From DASRRB01 sp036732755 (GTDB lineage Bacteria; Planctomycetota; B15-G4; SIAN01): DNA of 64,000 nt. The stretch spans positions 1 to 64,000 of the forward strand of contig DAINBU010000003.1 of the NCBI GenBank assembly GCA_036732755.1. The letters are read 5' to 3'. This document shows, in pieces, positions 1 through 7,929 of the stretch. Position 1 is the first letter of the stretch. Every line of letters starts with the position of its first letter. Position numbers and translations under genes: made by a program. A model generated the notes under the pieces. It had not been told where the DNA came from. It searched no databases and saw only the letters and a program-made list of their open reading frames with translations.

Positions 1-91
1 CAGACGAAGACCAAACTCTCATACGAGGTGGACCAAAGAGCGGGGGCAGGTCACTAATTCAGATACCAGACGCTCGGGAATCGAACGTGAC
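1..91. other. Tail of a preceding integron cassette (unassigned)
   Basis: This stretch lies directly left of the first attC site and should hold the end of the preceding cassette's gene. More than one forward frame is open here. One closes at a TAA at 55-57, another at the TAA inside the attC core (95-97), and a third runs into the attC. I cannot tell which is coding, so no product is named. Confidence 0.4.
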
Positions 92-190
92 GCCTAACAT
101 GCGGAAGCAGCTGACAAGGCCGCGGGGACGTTGGTTGAAAGCCGGCCGGCGTTCAAATGCGTCCTTGCAGCTGATCCGCGGTCGTTAGGC
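92..190 (+). other. attC: attC recombination site (integron cassette, well formed)
   Basis: The outer core sites are GCCTAAC (92-98) and its exact complement GTTAGGC (184-190), matching RYYYAAC and GTTRRRY. The inner arms also pair: CGGAAGCAGCTGACAAGG on the left against CCTTGCAGCTGATCCG on the right, leaving a variable central region. The 99-base length is normal for attC. This is the 3' site of the preceding cassette, and strand exchange would fall in GTTAGGC, so the next cassette begins near 185. No integrase gene is present in the window. Confidence 0.85.
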
Positions 191-206
191 GTCCAAGGTG
201 ACGGTC

Positions 207-881
207 ATGACGCTTCGCCCAACCTTCTCGCTCCTAGTCGGATTACTTGGACTCATCCTCGGCATTGGCGTCGCATGGTTTGTGAAGCCAGATTCTGTGC
301 CGACCGGGCAACAGTGTGACTCGCCGAAGTTCGTCACTGAACATCGTGAAGTCGTTTCGCGACTTGATGATGTTCTTCGAAGATTGGCGGTTCTCGAAGA
401 GTCGATAAAGAATCTGTCGGAAGTGCGACGAGGTCAAGGACCGGAACAGCAAGATGCGGCACGGCAGGATGACGTCGACCTGCGCAGTTACCTCGAGACT
501 CGACTGAATCGAATTGAAGGACAGATACAAGAAGCCAGTCTAGGGCTCGGAGACGCTGTGCGGCACAGCGGGCAATTGAATCTGGATAATCTCTCAAAAT
601 GGCAACGTGAATTTGACAGAGATGGTGCCAAGGTTACCACGCGACTAAAGGGCATGACGCAAGGTGACGCCGCCTTGGAATTCGGTGACCCATCGCTGCA
701 GATTGAACACGACGGTAGCGTTCGCACTCCGCAGGGTGGACACGTAACTAGTTGGATCTGGAAACTGCCCAACGGCAGTTTCACGCTAATCATCGGCTTT
801 GAAGCCGGTATCGGTGTCTATTCTGGATGCGGTGAGGCGTCGGTCTTGAGGGACTACTTGACCCTCCTTCGGCAAAAGTGA
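207..881 (+). CDS. Cassette-borne membrane-anchored coiled-coil protein, unknown function
   Basis: The predicted protein has 224 residues. An N-terminal hydrophobic segment (about residues 6-26) would anchor it in the inner membrane. A charged, probably coiled-coil stretch (about 50-150) follows, then a small globular C-terminus rich in Gly and aromatic residues. I chose the ATG at 207 because AAGGTGA lies just upstream; an in-frame GTG at 198 is an alternative. The gene sits exactly between an intact attC and a second attC-like site, with short flanks, as integron cassette genes do. Its base composition is clearly lower in GC than the rest of the window (one 60-base line at 361 has 27 G+C), which supports acquisition by transfer. 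I do not recognise a named family. Confidence 0.75.
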   Translation: MTLRPTFSLLVGLLGLILGIGVAWFVKPDSVPTGQQCDSPKFVTEHREVVSRLDDVLRRLAVLEESIKNLSEVRRGQGPEQQDAARQDDVDLRSYLETRLNRIEGQIQEASLGLGDAVRHSGQLNLDNLSKWQREFDRDGAKVTTRLKGMTQGDAALEFGDPSLQIEHDGSVRTPQGGHVTSWIWKLPNGSFTLIIGFEAGIGVYSGCGEASVLRDYLTLLRQK

Positions 882-887
882 CTTGGC

Positions 888-1038
888 GCCTAACAAGCGG
901 TTGCACCTGCCAAGACGCCGGGCACCCCGTGAGTAGACCGTACGGTAGACTGCACTGCGGTTTGCAGGTGAGGGAATCGTATTGGCCCGCGGAACTGATG
1001 ACTTCCGCGCCGCCGCGGCAGATCCTCGGCCGTTCGAC
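888..1038 (+). other. attC: Degenerate attC-like site
   Basis: It starts 6 bases after the stop codon of the cassette gene with a perfect GCCTAAC core (888-894) followed by AAGCGGTTGCACCTGCC. The right end, GGCAGATCCTCGGCCGTTCGACGCC, pairs partly with this arm and resembles the right arm of the first attC. Its core GTTCGAC (1032-1038) differs from GTTRRRY at one position. The span of 151 bases is at or above the upper end for attC. A second partial complement (TTTGCAGGTGAGGG near 961-974) could define a shorter site lacking a good right core. Confidence 0.55.
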
Positions 1039-1071
1039 GCCTGAATCACGGTTCGCACAGGAGCCCTTTGC

Positions 1072-1683
1072 ATGCGCATCGCTCGAAAGGGCGCGCCAAT
1101 TCTCGCCGCCTTCGCGACCGTCGGCTGCGTCGGATGGGGGGCGTTTCGCTGCCCGAACGCCGAGAAGGCCAGTGTCGAGGTGGATCCCGCCGCGATGGCG
1201 TCGCTTCGCAAGATCCGTGTCGTCGTGCGATCGGCGGAAAACGAGAGTTCGCGCGAGGTGTTGGCGACGTGCTTGAGAAGGACGGGCATCTTCGGGGAGG
1301 TCGTCGAATCACCGACTGACTGGAACGTGCAACTCGCAGCAACGGTCGTCGACAATGCTCCGGCGGCTGGAATCATCCCGATCTTCCCCGCGATGACGTT
1401 CGGCGTGCTGCCTCAGTGGTTCAGCTACCGGGCTGGATTCGTGATCCGGCTCTCGTCGCTTCCCAATGCGCCGCAGATGATGGAATTCGACTGTCGATAC
1501 GACACCGTTCTGGTCTTTGGCTGGCCATCGATGCTCCTGACGCCATTCGCCGCGTTCGCGACGCTCACATGGCAGGAACCCGAGGAGAGCCAGGAGTTCG
1601 CGGATTTCGTGAAGAGCAAGATGCTCGGAAAAGCTCGGGACTTGGTGCATCTCGCCGAGGTGGAGGGCGGTGGGGCGAAGTAG
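1072..1683 (+). CDS. Putative cassette lipoprotein, unknown function
   Basis: The predicted protein has 203 residues. The N-terminus MRIARKGAPILAAFATVGC reads as a lipoprotein signal peptide, with Cys19 as the possible acylated residue. A second hydrophobic stretch around residues 140-170 (LVFGWPSMLLTPFAAFATL) could cross or touch the membrane. AGGAG at 1059-1063 is well spaced from the ATG. The gene is bounded by two attC-like sites and so occupies a cassette position, although its composition is closer to the chromosome than that of the preceding cassette. I recognise no family. Confidence 0.7.
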   Translation: MRIARKGAPILAAFATVGCVGWGAFRCPNAEKASVEVDPAAMASLRKIRVVVRSAENESSREVLATCLRRTGIFGEVVESPTDWNVQLAATVVDNAPAAGIIPIFPAMTFGVLPQWFSYRAGFVIRLSSLPNAPQMMEFDCRYDTVLVFGWPSMLLTPFAAFATLTWQEPEESQEFADFVKSKMLGKARDLVHLAEVEGGGAK

Positions 1684-1695
1684 CGTCGAGGCGGC

Positions 1696-1793
1696 GACCA
1701 ACATGCGGATGCGGCTGATGAAATCGCGGGGACGGTTGTCGGGATCCGGTCGGTGCTCGACGCGCCCTCGCGGCAGGTCCGAGGTCGTCCGGA
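1696..1793 (+). other. attC: Strongly degraded attC-like site
   Basis: The left part, CCAACATGCGGATGCGGCTG followed by a CGCGGGGACG block, is nearly the same as the left part of the intact attC (CTAACATGCGGAAGCAGCTG, then CGCGGGGACG). The right part, GGCAGGTCCGAGGTCGTCCGG, resembles the right arm of that attC (GCAGCTGATCCGCGGTCGTTAGG). The 98-base span matches the 99 bases of the intact site. The left core has one mismatch to RYYYAAC and the right core several, so it is unlikely to recombine well. I read it as a decayed relative of the first attC. Confidence 0.55.
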
Positions 1794-1803
1794 GGACACG
1801 CGC

Positions 1804-2382
1804 GTGGTAGACGCCAGGATCGCGACGAGAGAGAGCACAGCTTGGTTCCTGATCAAGCTGTTCGTCTTGTTCGGTGGCCTGTTCTCGCTCATGACCGGTG
1901 TCTTGGGCTACTTGATCAGCTTCACCCATGGACATGTCGGAATCTGGTTGCTTTGCGGAGCGTTCTTCGGCGTCGTCATGACGACGCTTCTTGGTTCGAT
2001 GCACTTGATCCGTGGCCGTCGGCCGGGGCGAAGTGGCGCAGTACGCGTGACCCAGTCAAGTCGTGCGATCGTCCCCGGACCCGTGAACAAGGTCCTGGAG
2101 CAGATGCGGTCCACCCTCGAGCGCATCCATGCGAGAAGGATCGGAGTCGTCCACGGTGAAACACCGACCTTGGTCGCGCACATGCCGATGACGTTCTGGT
2201 CGTTCGGGGAGAAGATCGGGATCGCGCTTCAGGTTCTCCAGGACGGGACGGTGCAGGTCGACGTGAGCAGTCGGCCCTTGATCTTCGTGACGGTGGTCGA
2301 CTACGGCAAGAATCTCGAGAACGTGGAGGCGATCCTCCAGGGCCTGGCGACGAGCGGCAAGAATGTTCACGGTGACTCCTGA
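1804..2382 (+). CDS. Small inner-membrane protein of unknown function
   Basis: The predicted protein has 192 residues. Two hydrophobic segments near the N-terminus (about residues 15-37 and 45-67) are separated by a short loop, and a soluble alpha/beta-like C-terminal domain follows. I chose the GTG at 1804 because GGAGG lies 8 bases upstream; an upstream in-frame GTG at 1753 would place the start inside the degraded attC. It is the third gene of the cassette-like series. No family recognised. Confidence 0.65.
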   Translation: MVDARIATRESTAWFLIKLFVLFGGLFSLMTGVLGYLISFTHGHVGIWLLCGAFFGVVMTTLLGSMHLIRGRRPGRSGAVRVTQSSRAIVPGPVNKVLEQMRSTLERIHARRIGVVHGETPTLVAHMPMTFWSFGEKIGIALQVLQDGTVQVDVSSRPLIFVTVVDYGKNLENVEAILQGLATSGKNVHGDS

Positions 2383-2383
2383 C

Positions 2384-2809
2384 ATGCGGATCCACCTGCC
2401 GCAGCTGCGGGCGCTGTTCGGCGTCGCAGCCGTGCGCAGCGCAGTGATCGTCGCCGCAGCCCTGCTCGGCGGCGGTGTCTCGTTGTCGGGACCGGCGTGC
2501 AGTGGGTCTCGACGGCAGGCGACCGGGCGCGAAACTTCGGAGGGCCGCCCGATGGGCAAGCGGATCCTGTTCACGCAGGTGGACGCCGGAATGCCCGATT
2601 CGGAATCGTCGGGTCTGCCGCCGATCGGAGCTGCGGACGACGTGGTGTATCGCGTCGCGGACGGGCTTTCGAAGATGCGGGAGAAGTTCAACCTTCCGCG
2701 CGACGGCGTCCACTGTCCGATCTGCCACGTCGCCAACGTGAGTCCCGCCCGGCTGCGAACGCCCTGTCCGAAGTGCGGGCGGCCGCTGCTGAAGTTCGGG
2801 TGGGAATAG
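2384..2809 (+). CDS. Putative lipoprotein with C-terminal zinc ribbon
   Basis: The predicted protein has 141 residues. The N-terminus is hydrophobic and ends in a possible lipobox (SGPAC). The C-terminus has two CxxC knuckles, CPIC and CPKC, forming a zinc ribbon. The start is uncertain: an ATG at 2363 overlaps the preceding gene by 20 bases, and the ATG at 2384 follows its stop directly. The start region CTGACATGCGGATCCACCTGCC resembles the left arm of the upstream attC sites, so the N-terminus may be encoded by a cassette-boundary remnant. Function unknown. Confidence 0.6.
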   Translation: MRIHLPQLRALFGVAAVRSAVIVAAALLGGGVSLSGPACSGSRRQATGRETSEGRPMGKRILFTQVDAGMPDSESSGLPPIGAADDVVYRVADGLSKMREKFNLPRDGVHCPICHVANVSPARLRTPCPKCGRPLLKFGWE

Positions 2810-2853
2810 TCGAAGTCGCGGTTTCCACGGTCGGAAGACGACGGCGAGCTCCC

Positions 2854-3558
2854 ATGGCAGACCCGGTCGATCGCTGGAAGGGACGAAGGGTCCGGCGCTG
2901 GCTCTTCGCGATCTGGTCGACGGCTTCGCTCGCCATGTGCGCGAGAGAGCAGTACGCCTCGATCTCCTTCTTCGACCGGATTCCCTACGCTTTCGCGTGG
3001 GTCATCGCGTTCGTGGCACTGGTCAGCGTCACGACGCTCGTCGCGGGGATCCGGAGTTCGTGGAGGGAGGCGGGTCGCTCGTTCGCCGAGGCCGTGGTGC
3101 TCCTGTTGGCGACGGCCGCCGCGATGCTCGGACTCGATCGGACATTCAAGGGACTCGGGCTCGGCCATTGGCCGCCGCGCGACGGCGTGTACGCGCGACG
3201 ATTCCACGAGCGGCGCAGTGAATGGCTGGCGGAGCGCGACCGATTGCTCCGTGACGAGAAAGCTGCGGCGGCGGTTCCAACCCAGAAGTCCGAACCCCAT
3301 CGCCGGCCCGGCCCTTTCGATTTCCACTACGTCGACCTCGGCCGGATCCGCGAGTGGGGAGCCGAATACGTGGCCGTGGCGGACGACGGATCGTGGATCA
3401 AGTTCATCTTCTACGAGGGGGAGCACGACCGCACGCCGATCCAGGAGAAGGGTCTGCTCTACGTCGACCCGGAAGTCCTGGCACATGCGGACGCGCGCTG
3501 GGTCGACGTCCTCGCCGTCGAAGACCTCGGCGACGGCTGGTACGTGTACGAGGAGTAG
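2854..3558 (+). CDS. Two-TM membrane protein, unknown function
   Basis: The predicted protein has 234 residues. It has a basic N-terminus (DRWKGRRVRRW), two or three hydrophobic helices within residues 15-95, then a hydrophilic C-terminal domain containing HRRPGPFDFHYVDLGRI and acidic, aromatic-rich strands. I placed the start at ATG 2854 because the frame upstream is low-complexity shadow of the previous gene. I recognise no family. Confidence 0.6.
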   Translation: MADPVDRWKGRRVRRWLFAIWSTASLAMCAREQYASISFFDRIPYAFAWVIAFVALVSVTTLVAGIRSSWREAGRSFAEAVVLLLATAAAMLGLDRTFKGLGLGHWPPRDGVYARRFHERRSEWLAERDRLLRDEKAAAAVPTQKSEPHRRPGPFDFHYVDLGRIREWGAEYVAVADDGSWIKFIFYEGEHDRTPIQEKGLLYVDPEVLAHADARWVDVLAVEDLGDGWYVYEE

Positions 3559-3631
3559 TCGCGGCGTCGTGCATTCGACAGACTGGCACGACGCGGCCGC
3601 ACGCGTCCGTGCCGCACGAAGGGAGACCGCG

Positions 3632-3964
3632 ATGGGACTCTCTGAGTGGATCCTCGCCGATTCGCGTTACGCGCAGATGCGCGACGTGCGGCGCGTCGAC
3701 GAGATGGGGTCGGTCCGGAGCAAGTGGGCGGCGAAGAGGAGCCGGGACACGGCGACGCGGACGGCGCGGCTCGAGGCCGACGTGGGGTACCTCGCGCTCG
3801 TGCTCGGCGGCGTCCTCGAGCTGCTCGACAAGAAGGGCGCCGTCACGAAGGCCGACCTGAAGAAGAAGATGGCGGAGCTCGACGACGTCGACGGCGTGCG
3901 CGACGGGAGGTTCGACCTCGACGTGCTGCGGAGCTTCGGCGAGAGCGATGACGCGACTCGTTGA
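3632..3964 (+). CDS. Small charged helical protein upstream of nhaA
   Basis: The predicted protein has 110 residues, rich in Lys, Arg, Asp and Glu, and probably mostly helical (residues 20-50 and 60-90). GGGAGA precedes the ATG at 3632. Its 3' end overlaps the nhaA start by 17 bases, which suggests co-transcription and translational coupling. No family is recognised, and no signal peptide or membrane segment is seen. Confidence 0.6.
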   Translation: MGLSEWILADSRYAQMRDVRRVDEMGSVRSKWAAKRSRDTATRTARLEADVGYLALVLGGVLELLDKKGAVTKADLKKKMAELDDVDGVRDGRFDLDVLRSFGESDDATR

Positions 3965-5168
3965 GCGCGTCCGCGCGTTCTTCCGTTCGGAGTCGGCGGG
4001 CGGGCTGGTCCTGATGGCGGCGACGGCGTTCGCGCTGCTCGTCGCGAACTCGCCGCTCGCCGTGATCCAGACCGCGCTGCTCGACCTGCCGATGGTCGTG
4101 AAGATCGGGAAGTTCGGCGTCGACAAGCCGCTGCTGCTCTGGATCAACGACGGGCTGATGGCGGTCTTCTTCCTGCACGTCGGGCTCGAGCTCAAGCGCG
4201 AGATCGTGGAGGGGCACCTCTCGAGCGTGCGCCGCGCGGTCCTGCCGGCGTTCGCCGCGGTCGGCGGGATGGCGGTGCCGGCTGCGATCTACGCGGCCTT
4301 CAACCGGCACGACGCGGAGGCGCTGCGCGGCTGGGCGATCCCGGCCGCGACCGACATCGCGTTCGCGCTCGGCGTGCTGTCGCTGCTCGGCCGGCGCGTG
4401 CCGGTCGCGATCAAGGCGCTGCTGCTGAGCGTCGCGATCTTCGACGACCTCGGCGCGATCATCATCATCGCGGTGTTCCACACGTCGGAATTCTCGATCG
4501 TCACGCTCGTCGTCCCGGCCGTCCTCGTCGCGGTCCTCGCCGCCCTGAACCGCGCCGGCGTCCGCAGCCTCCCCGCGTACCTCGTGACCGGCGTCCTCTT
4601 GTGGGTGACGATCCTGAAGTCGGGCGTGCACGCGACGCTCGCGGGCGTCGTCGTCGCGATGTTCATTCCGTTGCGGTCTCGCACCGCCGCGGGCGCCGGC
4701 GCCGGCGCCGGACCGGTCGAGGCCGAGCCCCCGTTGCGCCGCCTCGAGCACGCGCTCCATCCGTGGGTCGCGTTCGGGATCCTGCCGATCTTCGCGCTCG
4801 CGAATGCCGGCGTGCCGCTGCTCGGCCTCTCGATGCCCAATGCCTTCCATCCCGTCCCGCTCGGCATCGCCGCGGCGCTCTTCTTCGGCAAGCAGATCGG
4901 CGTGCTCGCGCCGTGCTGGATCGCGACGAAGCTGCGCCTCGCGGCGCTGCCGGAAGGGGTCGGCTGGCGGCAGCTCTACGGCATGGCGCTGCTCTGCGGC
5001 ATCGGCTTCACGATGAGCCTCTTCATCGCCTCGCTCGCCTTCGAGCAGGGCGAGGTGGCGGAGCTGCGACTCGAGCGCGTCGGCATCCTGGTCGGGTCGT
5101 TCGCGTCGGGTCTCGCGGGGTACGTCGCGCTGCGCCTCGCCGCGTCGAAACCGGCGCCGACGTCGTGA
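3948..5168 (+). CDS. nhaA: Na+/H+ antiporter NhaA
   Basis: The predicted protein has 406 residues, typical of NhaA, with about twelve hydrophobic segments. It carries the family N-terminal stretch SAGGLVLMAATAFALLVANS, the DIAFALGVLSLLGRRVP stretch and the paired aspartates of the ion site in VAIFDDLGAIIII (Asp166 and Asp167, equivalent to Asp163/Asp164 of E. coli NhaA). It exchanges external protons for cytoplasmic Na+ at the inner membrane, for pH and sodium homeostasis. It overlaps the small gene upstream and the YjbR-like gene downstream (GTGA), so the three probably form one transcript. Confidence 0.95.
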   Translation: MTRLVERVRAFFRSESAGGLVLMAATAFALLVANSPLAVIQTALLDLPMVVKIGKFGVDKPLLLWINDGLMAVFFLHVGLELKREIVEGHLSSVRRAVLPAFAAVGGMAVPAAIYAAFNRHDAEALRGWAIPAATDIAFALGVLSLLGRRVPVAIKALLLSVAIFDDLGAIIIIAVFHTSEFSIVTLVVPAVLVAVLAALNRAGVRSLPAYLVTGVLLWVTILKSGVHATLAGVVVAMFIPLRSRTAAGAGAGAGPVEAEPPLRRLEHALHPWVAFGILPIFALANAGVPLLGLSMPNAFHPVPLGIAAALFFGKQIGVLAPCWIATKLRLAALPEGVGWRQLYGMALLCGIGFTMSLFIASLAFEQGEVAELRLERVGILVGSFASGLAGYVALRLAASKPAPTS

Positions 5169-5539
5169 AGCGCTCGAAGACGCGCGCGCCGACGTCCCCG
5201 CTGCGCGTCCGCGCGCGCGTGAGGAAGAGCGTGCGCGCGCTGCAGGGTGTGGAAGAGAAGGTCTCGCGCGACACGCCGGTCTTCTGCGTCGGCGGGCGGC
5301 AGTTCGCGATGGTCGTCGACGATCATCACGGCGCGGAGTGCGCGGGCGTGTGGATGAAGTGCGCCGACGGATTGCAGGACGATCTCGTGCGCTCGGACGA
5401 GGGGCGGTACTTCGTGCCACCCTACCTCGGCAGCAAGGGCTGGATCGGGATCCGGATCGACGCGCGCGCCGACTGGAAGTCGATCGACGCGCTGCTGCAG
5501 GACGCCCACGCGATCACGGCGCGTGGCCGTCGCACGTGA
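5165..5539 (+). CDS. MmcQ/YjbR family protein
   Basis: The predicted protein has 124 residues. The segments FCVGGRQFAM, GRYFVPPYLGSKGWIGIRID and a terminal DW...LLQDAH helix fit the MmcQ/YjbR (DUF419) fold, which resembles a CyaY-like or DNA-binding alpha/beta fold; no biochemical role is settled. The GTG start overlaps the nhaA stop (GTGA), indicating coupling. A second, divergent member of this family lies at 62149-62520. Confidence 0.8.
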   Translation: MKRSKTRAPTSPLRVRARVRKSVRALQGVEEKVSRDTPVFCVGGRQFAMVVDDHHGAECAGVWMKCADGLQDDLVRSDEGRYFVPPYLGSKGWIGIRIDARADWKSIDALLQDAHAITARGRRT

Positions 5540-5643
5540 TGCTGGAAGGGCGCCGCGACGATTCCTGGTCGCGCCCGTTGCGCCGCACTACCATCCCCAT
5601 TCGCGTCGGATCGTTCGACCGCATGTGACGGGGGACTCCGTCC

Positions 5644-7878
5644 ATGAGCCGCCGCCTCCGGATCGCCATCCCCGCGCTCGTCTTCGTTGCCTGCGCAGCC
5701 TGGGCCGTCCGCGCATTCCTGTTCGATCGCGAGGACGCCTCGCGCGCTGCAGATTCGACGCCCGCCTCCGCGCCGCCGCCCACGACTCCTCCCGAATCCG
5801 CCACCGCGGCCGATGCCGCGCTCGCTGCGACGCGCGACGCGGTCCCGAAGCCCGAGCTCCCCGACGTCGTCATCGAGCCGGTCGACGACGACACGGAACC
5901 GGGACGCGAGGCGCAGCTCGCCGGGGTCGTGCAGGACGGCTCCGAACGCCCGATCGTCGGCGCGACGATCGAGGTCCTTCTTCCGCCGTCGCGCGAGTTC
6001 TCCGTGCTCGACCTCGAACGCAACGCGCAGCTCGATCCGTGGGCCGAGCTCAAGAGCGATCGGGCGGGACGCTTCGCGCTCCAGCTCGAGCGCGGGCGGC
6101 CGGTCGACCTCAAGGTCTCGGCGGACGGCTTCGCGAGCCGCTGGATCCCGAGCCGGTACGCGGGCGAGCGGCTCGTCGTCGTGCTCGACGCGGGCTGCAC
6201 GTTGAGCGGACGGCTGACGCGCGCCGACGACGGCACGCCGGTCGAGGACGTGAAGCTGAAGGTGTTCCGGTACGGCGGACCGTCGACGGTCTCGTACACG
6301 ACGACGAGCGACGCCGACGGCCGCTATCGGTTCGCCGGGCTCCCCGCCGACGACATGATGCTCCAGGTGACGCCGGCGCGCGGACGCAGTCCCGGCTGGG
6401 TGCGCCTCGAATTCGGCGCCGACCACGCGCTGGTCAAGGACTTCGCGCTCGAGCGCGAGCTGGTCGTGCGCGGCCGCGTCACCGACGCGAAGAGCGGCGC
6501 GCCGATCCCGGGCGCGGAGGTGGGGGAGAGCTGGGTCTTCACGAAGGTCGCACGCGCCGACGCGGAAGGCGCCTACGAGCTCCACGGCTTCGGCAGCCCC
6601 GGATCCTACGAGGTGCACGCGCGCGCGCCGGGCTACGGCAAGCAGGGCCGCAGGGACCTGCCCGAACCGGTCGACGGCACGATCGCGCTCGACTTCGCGT
6701 TGACGCCGGCGCGCGCGGTGACGGGGCGCGTGGTCGACGCGTCGCACGCCGCCGTCGACGGCGCCTACGTGGCGGCGGTCGCGAGCGCGATGCTGAACCG
6801 GGGCCACTTCGCCGAATGGCCGTCGACGCGCACCGGCGCGGACGGCCGCTTCGAGATCGCGAGCCTCAATCCGGAGTTCCACCACACGCTCTTCGTGCAG
6901 AAGCGCGGCGCGGCGACGGTCGTGTACGAGCTCTCCGCGGCCGAATACGGCACGCACTCCCTCGACGTCGGCGACGTCGTCCTGTCGCCGCCGGCGCTGC
7001 TGATCGGTCGCGTCGTCGACGACAAGGGCGTCGGCCTGCCGAACGTCGACACGGCGCTCGCCGGGGCAAACGACGATCGCTACCGCCTCCTCGATCCGCG
7101 CGAACCACGGCCGCAGACGCTCGGCCGCTACGTCGAGGAACGCCGGACGCGCACCGACGCGCGCGGCCGCTTCTCCTTCGCCGACCTCCCGGCGGGCTCC
7201 TTCAAGGTCTTGGTGCGTCCGTCGCAGCGGAAGGAGCCGAAGCCGGTTCCGGTCGAGATCGCGGCGGGCGAGGTGAAGCGCGGCGTCGTCGTCACCCTCG
7301 CGAACGGGGCGTCGATCGCGGGTCGCGTCGTCACGGCCGCGGGGGTCGGCGTCGCCTCCGTCCGCGTTTCCGTCGAATCGGCCGACGGCGGGACCACGCG
7401 CGTCTCGACCCTGAGCGGAGCGGACGGCCGCTTCGACACTCGCGGGCTCGACCTCGGCCGTTATCGCGTGCGGGCGATCTATTCGTCCGGCGATCCGACC
7501 GACGAGCGGTGCAAGTTGCTGCCGGCCGAGCTCGACTCCGTCGAGGCCGGGACCGTCGACCTCGACGTCGTGATGACGGTCGGCGCGCCGATCCGCGGCG
7601 TCGTCACGGACGCGGACGGCCATCGCATCGCGCGCGCCTGGGTCCAGGCGCAGATCGACGGACAGAAGCCGACCTGGACCGACGACACCGACGGCGAGGG
7701 GCGCTTCTCCGTGCTCGTGCCCGACGGCGCCGTCGTGAACCTCTCGGTGCAGCTGCCCCATCCGGGGCAGTTCATGCGCGACACCGGCGTCGCCGCGTCG
7801 GGGGTCAAGGCGGGCGCGGACGGTGTGGTGCTGAAGGCGACGATGCCACCGGACGCGCCGGCGCCGGGCAAACACTGA
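5644..7878 (+). CDS. Anchored carboxypeptidase-regulatory-like repeat protein (copy 1)
   Basis: The predicted protein has 744 residues. An N-terminal signal anchor (RIAIPALVFVACAAWAVRAFLF) is followed by a Pro/Ala-rich linker and then about seven beta-sandwich repeats. These repeats have the CarboxypepD_reg signature: G.V.D..G.PI.GA.V followed by T.ADGRF.I..L. Such domains usually act as extracellular binding or spacer modules, and no catalytic residues are visible. The next gene is a full-length paralogue in the same order, so this is a tandem duplication. A role at the cell surface is inferred only from the anchor and the repeats. Confidence 0.8.
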   Translation: MSRRLRIAIPALVFVACAAWAVRAFLFDREDASRAADSTPASAPPPTTPPESATAADAALAATRDAVPKPELPDVVIEPVDDDTEPGREAQLAGVVQDGSERPIVGATIEVLLPPSREFSVLDLERNAQLDPWAELKSDRAGRFALQLERGRPVDLKVSADGFASRWIPSRYAGERLVVVLDAGCTLSGRLTRADDGTPVEDVKLKVFRYGGPSTVSYTTTSDADGRYRFAGLPADDMMLQVTPARGRSPGWVRLEFGADHALVKDFALERELVVRGRVTDAKSGAPIPGAEVGESWVFTKVARADAEGAYELHGFGSPGSYEVHARAPGYGKQGRRDLPEPVDGTIALDFALTPARAVTGRVVDASHAAVDGAYVAAVASAMLNRGHFAEWPSTRTGADGRFEIASLNPEFHHTLFVQKRGAATVVYELSAAEYGTHSLDVGDVVLSPPALLIGRVVDDKGVGLPNVDTALAGANDDRYRLLDPREPRPQTLGRYVEERRTRTDARGRFSFADLPAGSFKVLVRPSQRKEPKPVPVEIAAGEVKRGVVVTLANGASIAGRVVTAAGVGVASVRVSVESADGGTTRVSTLSGADGRFDTRGLDLGRYRVRAIYSSGDPTDERCKLLPAELDSVEAGTVDLDVVMTVGAPIRGVVTDADGHRIARAWVQAQIDGQKPTWTDDTDGEGRFSVLVPDGAVVNLSVQLPHPGQFMRDTGVAASGVKAGADGVVLKATMPPDAPAPGKH

Positions 7879-7929
7879 TCGGCGGCCGATGCGCAGTTTG
7901 AAGGTCGACGCACGAGGGGATTCGTCCTC

